Assembly (NCBI GenBank): GCA_028874175.1
Contig: JAPPLN010000095.1
Coordinates: 1-64,000 of the forward strand
Direction: 5' to 3'
Origin: Chloroflexota bacterium
GTDB lineage: Bacteria; Chloroflexota; UBA11872
DNA: 64,000 nt
Below, piece by piece: positions 56,268 through 64,000 of this stretch. The stretch's first letter is position 1, and each line of letters starts with the position of its first letter. The notes under the pieces are model-generated. The model searched no databases. It was not told the origin of the DNA and was given only the letters and a program-made list of their open reading frames with translations. The translations under genes and the position numbers were made by a program.

Positions 56268-58370
56268 ATGGCTGCCGATGAGGGTTTTGGGATTCCAGGG
56301 GTTCCGTTCCCAGTAGGAGTGGAGTACTACCGAGCGCCCACGCCGAAGCCCGAGGTCTGGGACGCGGACCTGGCGCGGATCCGGGCGCGCGGGTTTCGGA
56401 TCGTGCGCAGTTTCACGATGTGGAACTGGATGGAGCCGCGGCCGGGGCACTACGAGCTGGACGAGTTCGACCGGCTGTTCGACCTGGCCGAGAAGCACGA
56501 CCTGTATATATGGCTGGACATGGCGCTGGCCACGCACGGGGCGGGCCCGGAGTGGATGACGCGGGACTTCCCCGACATGCGGGTGGTGAACCAGCAGGGT
56601 CGAGCCGCGACGCCGGTAGCGAGCGCGGCGATGCCGCAGGGGTCGCAGATTCACTGTTACGACCATCCGCTGTGGCGGCAGTTCGGCGGGGCGCTTATCG
56701 AGCACGTGGTGACGCGCTACCGGGACCGGCCGAGCCTGCTGATCTGGGGGCTGTGGGACGGGATTGCGATCTCGTCGGCGTTCAGCCGGCAGACGGACGG
56801 CCTGCCCTGTTACTGCCCGCACACGCTGGCTCGCTTCGAGGAGTGGCTGCGGGAGCGGTTCACGCTGGACGAGCTGAACGAGCGGCTGCTGCGTCGATTC
56901 AGGCGCTGGGAGGACGTTGAGCCGCCGCGTTCGAAGGCGAGCCCGGTTGAGATGCTGCTGTACCGGCAGTTCCACTACGAGAACCTGGCAGGCCACCTGA
57001 AGTGGATGATCGGCGAGACGAAGCGGCTGGACCCGGTGCACGAGACGCGGACGCACGGGGCCTGGTACCCGCGGCCGTGGGACGAGCGGTGCGCGGCGGT
57101 GGCGGATAGCTGGGGCATGTCGATGCCGTCGAGCAGCCTGTTGACGGTGGACGACCCGTACCAGGTGGCGGACCGGGCGTTCAGCTTCGACTGGTCGCGC
57201 AGCGCGGGGAAGCGCGGGCGCTGGTGGAACGAGGAGATCTACGCGGGCATGTCGCCGGGGGGCGTGACCTGGAAGAAGCAGGCGGACCCTCGCGAAGTCA
57301 CGACGCTGCTCTGGATGACGCTGGCCTGCGGGTCGGCGGGGGCGATGTTCTGGCAATACCGGCCGGAGTACATGAGCTTCGAGTCGCCGGGCTACAACCT
57401 GGCGGCGCTGGACGGGACGCCGAATGCGCGGTTCGAGGCGGCGTCGCGGGCGATCGAGCAAATCGAGGGGCTGAGCGAGCACCTGCCACTGGAGTGCCCG
57501 CAGGCCGAGGTGGGCGTGGTCTACCACCCGGAGTCGCAGGAACTGTTTGGCTACAACGACGAGGACGACAGGTTCCTGGCGGACATGCGGGGGACGTACC
57601 GGGCGCTGTGGACCGAGGGCTTGACGCCGGATGTGGTCTCGCCGCGGATGGACTGGTCGGGGTACCGGCAGTTGTTCCTGCCGAACGTGGCGCTGATGGA
57701 CATGGAGGCGCTGGAGAACGTGCGGCGAACGTTGAGGGATCCGGCGGGGACTCGGCTGGTGGCCGAGGGCAGCTTCGGGATGTATTCGGCGGACGGGCAG
57801 TCCAGCTACGGGCCGCCGGACGGGCTGGCCGACGAGTTGGGCGTACGGGTGGCGGACTTCTCGGCGGTGACGGCATTCGACATCGAGCAGGGACGAAATG
57901 TGCTGAAGACGCCGAGTGGGCCGGTGGCGATTACTTCGCCGTGCGGGTACGCGGTGCTGGAGCCGCAGGGGGATACGCGGGGGATCGCGACGATCGAGGG
58001 CCAGACGGTGGCGGTGCAGTCCGCGGACGGGCGGTTTACCTGGTACGGACTGACGCTGTCGGCGGGGTTCGGGGACGTGGGGCAGCCGGACCTGGTGCGG
58101 GGGTTGACGCGCGAAGCGGGAGTGTCGCCGCCGGTGGCGGTGGAGGGCGACCGCGTGGTGCCGATCGTTCGGCAGTCGCGGCAGGGCGGGCTGTTGGTGT
58201 TTGTGTTCAACCTGGAGCGTGGACCGGCGCGGAGCCGGTTGCGGCCGCGTGGGCGGATTGCGGGAGCGCGGGATCTGCTGGCCGGCCGAGACCTTGAGGT
58301 TCAGGACAACGGGTTTGACCTGGAGATTCCGCAGTGGGACGTGGCCGTGGTTCATTGCGAGGAGGGTTGA
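56268..58370 (+). CDS. GH42-like (beta-galactosidase-type) TIM-barrel protein
   Basis: GVEYYRAPTPKPEVWDADLARIRARGFRIVRSFTMWNWMEPRPGHYELDEFDRLFDLAEKHDLYIWLD; later FWQYRPEYMSFESPGYNL. Confidence 0.75.
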   Translation: MAADEGFGIPGVPFPVGVEYYRAPTPKPEVWDADLARIRARGFRIVRSFTMWNWMEPRPGHYELDEFDRLFDLAEKHDLYIWLDMALATHGAGPEWMTRDFPDMRVVNQQGRAATPVASAAMPQGSQIHCYDHPLWRQFGGALIEHVVTRYRDRPSLLIWGLWDGIAISSAFSRQTDGLPCYCPHTLARFEEWLRERFTLDELNERLLRRFRRWEDVEPPRSKASPVEMLLYRQFHYENLAGHLKWMIGETKRLDPVHETRTHGAWYPRPWDERCAAVADSWGMSMPSSSLLTVDDPYQVADRAFSFDWSRSAGKRGRWWNEEIYAGMSPGGVTWKKQADPREVTTLLWMTLACGSAGAMFWQYRPEYMSFESPGYNLAALDGTPNARFEAASRAIEQIEGLSEHLPLECPQAEVGVVYHPESQELFGYNDEDDRFLADMRGTYRALWTEGLTPDVVSPRMDWSGYRQLFLPNVALMDMEALENVRRTLRDPAGTRLVAEGSFGMYSADGQSSYGPPDGLADELGVRVADFSAVTAFDIEQGRNVLKTPSGPVAITSPCGYAVLEPQGDTRGIATIEGQTVAVQSADGRFTWYGLTLSAGFGDVGQPDLVRGLTREAGVSPPVAVEGDRVVPIVRQSRQGGLLVFVFNLERGPARSRLRPRGRIAGARDLLAGRDLEVQDNGFDLEIPQWDVAVVHCEEG

Positions 58371-58374
58371 AAGG

Positions 58375-59637
58375 TTGCCCGTAAGCACGCCGGACCTGTA
58401 CTCGTATGGCGAGGACGTGCTGCGGACGTCGCCGGACTACGTGGCGTACGTGCCGCGGGGCGGGGCGGCGAACGACTGGACGAACCAGCACTTCCTGGTG
58501 GTGCCGTCGTGGAGCGGGGCGTTCCTGGCGGTGTGGACGATGGCGACGTTCGAGGGCAAGCCGGACCAGCGGGTGGTGTTTGCACGCAGCGACGATGCGG
58601 GGGCGACGTGGAGCGAGCCGTGGGTTGTAGACGGGCCGTCGGGCGACGATGGGCGGATTGCCTCGTGGGGGTTCCCGGTGCTGGCGCCCGAGTTGCGGCG
58701 GGTGTACGTGTTCTATACGAAGAACATCGGCGTGGTGGACGTGCGGGAGGACACGACGGGGCTGCTGGCGTACAAGTACTCGGACGACCAAGGTTTGACC
58801 TGGAGCCAGCAGCTGAGCCTGCCGATGGAGCGCTCGGCGATCAGTCCAACGGACCCGGGGACACCGGAGAACTGGATCTGCTACCAGACGCCGATCCAGA
58901 ATCCACGGGGCGAGGTGCTGTGCGGGTTCACGCGCTGGGCAAGCACCGAGTACCACGTCGAGCCGCACTTGTTTCAGCGGCACTCGGAGTGCTGGTTCCT
59001 GCGGTTCGAGAACATCCTGACGGAGGCCGATCCAACGCGGCTGCGGGTGAGCACCTGGCCAAAGGCGCCGCACGGGATCCGGGTGCCGAAGCCGGGGGAT
59101 CCGGAGCACAGCATCGCGCAGGAGCCGTCGATCCAGAACCTGCCGGACGGGCGGATGATCTGCCTGCTGCGGACGCTGACGGGGTATGCGTGGTGGTCGG
59201 TGTCGGAGGACGCGGGGGAGTCGTGGTCGGAGGCGGAGGTGCTGCGGTTCGCGTCGGACGGGCGGCCGGTGCCGCATCCGATTTCGCCGTGTCCGCTATA
59301 TCGACTGAGCGACGGCCGGTACCTGCTGATATTTCACAACAACGTGGGCACAGCGCATGGGGGCGAAGGGCCGCACGACTCGAAGCGGAACCGGCGGCCG
59401 GCGTGGTTCAGCATCGGGACGGTGCGGGAGTCGGCGGACGGCCAGCCGCTGGTGTTCAGCGAACCGCGGGTGCTCGCGGATAACGACGGGGTGGAGCTGC
59501 CACCGGAAGGTCACACCCAGGTCGCGACCTACGGCAGCCTCTTCGAGCACGAGGGCCGGACCATCTGGTGGTATCCGGACCGGAAGCACTACCTGGTGGG
59601 CAAGATCTTGAACGACCTGCTCGCAGACCGAGCCTAG
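58375..59637 (+). CDS. Sialidase/BNR-repeat family protein
   Basis: ARSDDAGATWSEPW, YKYSDDQGLTWSQQ, VSEDAGESWSEAEVL Asp-box-like repeats; TTG start at 58375. Confidence 0.8.
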   Translation: MPVSTPDLYSYGEDVLRTSPDYVAYVPRGGAANDWTNQHFLVVPSWSGAFLAVWTMATFEGKPDQRVVFARSDDAGATWSEPWVVDGPSGDDGRIASWGFPVLAPELRRVYVFYTKNIGVVDVREDTTGLLAYKYSDDQGLTWSQQLSLPMERSAISPTDPGTPENWICYQTPIQNPRGEVLCGFTRWASTEYHVEPHLFQRHSECWFLRFENILTEADPTRLRVSTWPKAPHGIRVPKPGDPEHSIAQEPSIQNLPDGRMICLLRTLTGYAWWSVSEDAGESWSEAEVLRFASDGRPVPHPISPCPLYRLSDGRYLLIFHNNVGTAHGGEGPHDSKRNRRPAWFSIGTVRESADGQPLVFSEPRVLADNDGVELPPEGHTQVATYGSLFEHEGRTIWWYPDRKHYLVGKILNDLLADRA

Positions 59638-59977
59638 AAGGTCCGAGTCCAGTGCTAGCTGTCGCCAAACAGAATCTCCAAACAGAGGCTTTCGCAAGGG
59701 AGGAAGTCACGACACCCGGACTCACGCACAGTCTCGTCGTAGAGGACCTGCAACGAAACCTCGAAGCGTCTCGCCCGTACGCCGCGACAATCCTTTGTAT
59801 CCCACTCCTGGATGTTACTCCTCCCAAGCGATGCACCCCTCTGAGAACCACGAAACTCTTCACTATTCCTGAGAGCAAGGGATCGCATATGATCTTTCGA
59901 AGCGCGATGTACAATCTAGAATCCACATCAAGCATTCCAAGAGTCGCCCGCCGACTCCCCTAGCGCGGATCTGCCTG

Positions 59978-62512
59978 ATGCGCAGGATACAAGACCAACA
60001 CGAAGAAGACTTCACCCAAGCAATTGCTATGGGGAAGGAAAACCAGAAGTGTATCCAGCACATGAGCCAGTGGTGCGCCAAGGCCGAGATAGACAGAACC
60101 TCAGAAGGCTTATATGCCCAGTTCACTGGTCTACCGATTGCCACTCACCGAATTGCATGTTCCGAAGTTCCGGTTTCATCCGAGGGAATGAACCTCCGTA
60201 GTCTATTCTCCCACTACCTGATTGAGCACTGTTCGACGTGCAAGAAACACGAGCCGAACGGAGACACATGTTGGGGACAAAAAGTAATCTCAAAGCACCG
60301 AATCAAAGAGAACAAACGAAAATCCCAGAAGAAGCAAGAAGCGGAAAGACTCGAAGCCGAGCGTTCACGATTGCGGCTTCAGTTTAGGTCCATTGTGGCA
60401 ACTGCCGATCATCAGAGCCAAAGTGTGATTGCATATCTCCAAGAAATCTTCAGCGACGACAGTGGGACGCGTGAAAGCGCTGCGCGAAAACTGACTCAAT
60501 CAGTGACTCTCGCACCAGACTTGATTCCTAATGACGCTATATGTTTGATTCTTGCGCTTGGGCGCTCCGCAGACTTCGCTAGCCTCATTCTTCCCGCTTG
60601 TGAAGCACTTGCCGCCAAGAGAACTGATCTAGACGACGAACTCACATCTCTTGCGCTTGACAACGTTAGCAATTCCATGACCGTATCACTCTCCGCAAGA
60701 GTCATTTATACTCTTGACCACAGATTTGAATATCCCCTTGACAGACGATATATCGAGCGACTCATTTTTTCAATGGACCACTTTGTGGAAAACATCGTTC
60801 TGGGAAATGAACCAAATCCGCATGAACATGTCATGGAGATACTACTGCGCAGCTATGACTCCGACAAAACAGACCTAATAGCTGTATTCGAGAGGAGCTT
60901 ACGTGAACAAAGTGATACAGTAAGATCACTTATATGTTCCGTGATACTCTACATTCAAAGAAAGCAACCGGAAGTAGTCGAATCCTTGATTCCTGTCCTG
61001 ATAGAGTCGCTAGACCTATCTGAAGACCAGTATATGGAGCACCCACCTTCAAGGCAGGTCATTCGAATTCTAAACGCAGGATACTTCCACGACCCCAAAA
61101 TGGTGGACTCTTTCATTGCTTCGAGCATAAAGAATACTCGCCCGGCCGTACAATCGGACTTAATTGAGGTTTATCATATCGGCCGTGGCAGTCGATGGTA
61201 CACCGAGCCGAATTGGACGACGGATCATATAGACATTTCTATCAGTCGACTTCTATCCTGGGGAAAGGACAACTCACTTGACCTGAGCGTACGAACTGAG
61301 TGCCTGAATGCCCTCAAGGACGTATTGTCTCAAGCTCATGAACACCACCTGGAGCATTTGGAGAATCTCTTTGGGTACTTTGCACTTATTGCCCCCACCG
61401 ATAATCCGCCTAAAAGGCTTCAGTCGCCACAGATTGTCTTACCAGGTCAACCAGATCGCACTGAACAACCTCAGCTTCAAGCCTTGGAGCTGCTGACAGC
61501 AGCCCAAGAGTGGGAGTCATTTAAGAAGTCTCTTCATTCTTGCCTAGAGGCAATGTGCGAAATCATTCCCGAAGAGTCATTCGATCTGCTATCGGCAGTA
61601 TTTGAACACCCAAGACAACAGCACGAATCCGAGCTGCGATGTGCCTCAATAAACCTCTTGGGAGGCCTAGGTCGACACTATCGTCTCCGATCTAAGATAT
61701 TACCTCTCCTTTGGAAATGTCTGATGGACTATGACTCACCAGTCATCCGCGCTGCGGCTCTACGGGCCTCGATTGAGATATTCCCATCCCGAGCACAACC
61801 GCCCGACAACCTACCTGCTATCGTCGTATTGCAGCTGTTAGATCCGGACCCTGATGTAGGCCGAGCGGCACTGCTAGTTGTATCCCGCAAACTACACTGG
61901 TTCTCCAAATCTCGCTGTCGAGAAGTCCTAGCAGCTTTCGAGGTGATGCTTCGGTCATACAGCAGCAGTGGATACCTGACAGGTGAGATCAGCAAAACGG
62001 CACTATCTATAGCCGCCAGGTGCGAGGATCTCAAGTCAAGCGTGTTGAAAATGGTAGATGAAGTCCTCCCGACCGGTGAGCGATGGCTCGATAGTGAAAT
62101 CACTGAGCGCCTCACAAGGACTTTCGTTCCATCAGATAGCCTTGCCGAAGGAGTAGCCCGTCACGTTCTCTACTGTCTCAGACAGTATGAGCGAGACCGA
62201 CACAACAATTACAGGTTTTCTACGCGGCGAGAGTTCTTTGACTGGCTCCATGGAATTAGCTCATCGGCATATCAACAGATTGCTGGCGACATAATGAACG
62301 CCGCACTTTACAGGGCAAATCAAGATCCAATTGAAACTCTGCATTTCGCAAGTTTGACTGCCCACTTTCGAGACTTTGAAAGCGAAAGCAGGATATTACG
62401 AGCCTCGATCCAAGCCACGCCATTGCAGGCTCGATACAAGTCGCGGCACGAACTACTCACAGCTATACATAAATCTGCGCATTCGAATGCACTACTTAAG
62501 GACCAACTTTGA
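59978..62512 (+). CDS. 844-aa alpha-helical (HEAT/ARM-like) protein with possible N-terminal zinc-binding motif
   Basis: Repeated amphipathic helical segments; HYLIEHCSTCKKHEPNGDTCW near N-terminus; visibly lower GC than neighbours. Confidence 0.65.
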   Translation: MRRIQDQHEEDFTQAIAMGKENQKCIQHMSQWCAKAEIDRTSEGLYAQFTGLPIATHRIACSEVPVSSEGMNLRSLFSHYLIEHCSTCKKHEPNGDTCWGQKVISKHRIKENKRKSQKKQEAERLEAERSRLRLQFRSIVATADHQSQSVIAYLQEIFSDDSGTRESAARKLTQSVTLAPDLIPNDAICLILALGRSADFASLILPACEALAAKRTDLDDELTSLALDNVSNSMTVSLSARVIYTLDHRFEYPLDRRYIERLIFSMDHFVENIVLGNEPNPHEHVMEILLRSYDSDKTDLIAVFERSLREQSDTVRSLICSVILYIQRKQPEVVESLIPVLIESLDLSEDQYMEHPPSRQVIRILNAGYFHDPKMVDSFIASSIKNTRPAVQSDLIEVYHIGRGSRWYTEPNWTTDHIDISISRLLSWGKDNSLDLSVRTECLNALKDVLSQAHEHHLEHLENLFGYFALIAPTDNPPKRLQSPQIVLPGQPDRTEQPQLQALELLTAAQEWESFKKSLHSCLEAMCEIIPEESFDLLSAVFEHPRQQHESELRCASINLLGGLGRHYRLRSKILPLLWKCLMDYDSPVIRAAALRASIEIFPSRAQPPDNLPAIVVLQLLDPDPDVGRAALLVVSRKLHWFSKSRCREVLAAFEVMLRSYSSSGYLTGEISKTALSIAARCEDLKSSVLKMVDEVLPTGERWLDSEITERLTRTFVPSDSLAEGVARHVLYCLRQYERDRHNNYRFSTRREFFDWLHGISSSAYQQIAGDIMNAALYRANQDPIETLHFASLTAHFRDFESESRILRASIQATPLQARYKSRHELLTAIHKSAHSNALLKDQL

Positions 62513-64000
62513 AGCGCACACCAAAAGAGATTGACTTTGACCATGTCGGAGCGTCTACAGCGTTTTTGAAGAGACTACGTAGGGCCTTTCAGGATATCGG
62601 AGAACCTCATGAACTATCGAGCACCCATATACGGGAGATTATCGAAGAACTCGAAGCCTTGCTAGACCATACGCCCAGCGATAGCGTGCCGTACGAATGG
62701 ACACTAGCCGAATACGCCCTGCGAGCATTTGAGAGCCATCTCCTGTGCGAGGAGATTGCCAAGAGTGCTTCCGGCGATCTACTCAAAGAGCGTGCGCGAG
62801 CCGAAGTCTTAGGCACAAGGCTACGACAACTGCTCAAGGTACAGAGGAGCGGCTCAAAAGACTATGGATACCTTCATCAGTACTTAACATCGCTTGCTCT
62901 GAACTTTGAATCGAACGTCACATATCGTTTTGCCCAACATCTGATCAGTAGCTTGCCACTACCGACTCTATACTGGCGTAAAGTGATTCCTCGGGTACAT
63001 GGATCGGCGTTCAAATCGACTAAGAGTAGTGAACCGATTGAACCAGTTTTGAGAATCGTCATTTCAATTGACAACGCCCCTCTGACGGCACCTACATTCC
63101 TTCGGCCGCATGTACTATATGCCCTTCGATTTCGAATCCGTGGGCTCGGATGGCCCGACGAAGCTCATCGCTTACACATCACGTTATCGACAACATGTCC
63201 ACCGACAGAGTATTCTGCAAGCGAGTTTTTCATTGAAAGGCCTCTTGATGTCAACTGTGGAGATTTTGAAGCGGAACTACCCGGGCACATTAGATTCCAC
63301 TCCGCGCAGAGTAGCGTGCTCGAAGATCTTGTATTTGCAATCAGCGGAGCGTTTGAGACCGTCGATCGTGACTATATTGAGGTTCCATTGATTGGGCATA
63401 CCGAGATGCGCTTGAGAGTTTCTGACACGACCCGCCTACCTCTGGCGACTGGAAACGCACCACTAGATCAGCACGTTGTCCGCCTTATTACCGAGTTGAT
63501 TCGTGATTGCCCTGAAGTTCAGGAAGAGCTCTCCGAACTCTTCGATATGTTGCAAGCCCTCACCAAATTGGTTGCCACTTATTCGCAGGAAGCAGCTTTC
63601 AAGGGTCGGAGTGAAGTTTCGGAACACGAATTCCAGAGGTCAGTTGCTCGCGATCTTAGATTTCAGCTCGGAAGTGATGTGCAAGAACATACAAACCAAG
63701 CTGGCGGAATTACGGACATCAGATTCCGCGGCGTAATAGTTGAGCTGAAGGTTGAGCGTGAGAATGGTGACCGTAGCTATATTATTGACAAATACATCAA
63801 GCAATCTGTCCAATACAGTGGCGTCGAAGCACGTCAGGTCAGTGTTCTGTTAGTGCTTGATACAACGGTCAAAGATAGTCCGACGGGAGACATCAAGAAT
63901 GACATACTGCTCGCGGATGTTGAGAGTCATGGGGGCAAAGACACGCAGGCCGTATTTCCATCTAAAGTGTTCGCTTTTGTAATTAATGGAAACACGCGAA
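62509..64000 (+). CDS. Putative PD-(D/E)xK nuclease-like protein, 3' truncated by window end
   Basis: Open frame from TTG 62509 (overlapping previous TGA) to 63999, not in the ORF track because no stop is reached; ARDLRFQLGSDVQEHTNQAGGITDIRFRGVIVELKVE...IKQSVQYSG. Confidence 0.65.
   Translation, partial: MKRTPKEIDFDHVGASTAFLKRLRRAFQDIGEPHELSSTHIREIIEELEALLDHTPSDSVPYEWTLAEYALRAFESHLLCEEIAKSASGDLLKERARAEVLGTRLRQLLKVQRSGSKDYGYLHQYLTSLALNFESNVTYRFAQHLISSLPLPTLYWRKVIPRVHGSAFKSTKSSEPIEPVLRIVISIDNAPLTAPTFLRPHVLYALRFRIRGLGWPDEAHRLHITLSTTCPPTEYSASEFFIERPLDVNCGDFEAELPGHIRFHSAQSSVLEDLVFAISGAFETVDRDYIEVPLIGHTEMRLRVSDTTRLPLATGNAPLDQHVVRLITELIRDCPEVQEELSELFDMLQALTKLVATYSQEAAFKGRSEVSEHEFQRSVARDLRFQLGSDVQEHTNQAGGITDIRFRGVIVELKVERENGDRSYIIDKYIKQSVQYSGVEARQVSVLLVLDTTVKDSPTGDIKNDILLADVESHGGKDTQAVFPSKVFAFVINGNTR

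Noticed and set aside
56232-58388. 718-aa minus-strand ORF
   Set aside because: Antisense of the GH42-like gene; Arg/Pro/His-rich composition typical of high-GC antisense frames.
58509-59483. 324-aa plus-strand ORF overlapping the BNR-repeat gene
   Set aside because: Out-of-frame shadow of the BNR-repeat CDS; Gly/Ala/Arg-biased with no domain.

Overview
High-GC bacterial chromosomal window. Gene content and style (complete pho/pst operon, Tat lipoproteins, PhyH, DUF3179, many dehydrogenases) suggest a marine or host-associated Chloroflexota-like organism; this is inference only. Ordinary content includes phoU-pstBACS-phoRB on the minus strand, a quinone oxidoreductase, a TPP enzyme, SDR, HAD, MFS, MutS-like ATPase, BVMO, S9 peptidase, sugar-active enzymes and a Doc/antitoxin pair. 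The unusual content is: (i) a 13-kb cluster of five convergent secreted/lipoprotein LRR genes in which each added LRR gene is accompanied by a 3' remnant of the neighbouring quinone oxidoreductase, and whose largest member (1850 aa) contains 504-bp (7 x 72 bp) higher-order repeats; (ii) the same 'intact gene A - gene B - edge remnant of A' layout recurring at PhyH/HAD, MFS/783-aa protein and phoU/repeat block; (iii) a family of four tiny Tat-type lipoproteins with ~30-aa mature peptides sharing [GN]Y[ND]FPGA[ER]KDxxG[NR][YF][KQ], flanking a divergent sugar-metabolism cluster; (iv) a lower-GC right-edge island with an 844-aa alpha-helical (HEAT-like) protein overlapping a truncated ORF, absent from the supplied ORF track, with a PD-(D/E)xK-like nuclease motif, a candidate two-gene defence-type module; (v) a 783-aa secreted protein whose metallopeptidase-like site has both zinc-ligand His replaced by Arg. 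No tRNA, rRNA or CRISPR array was recognised.
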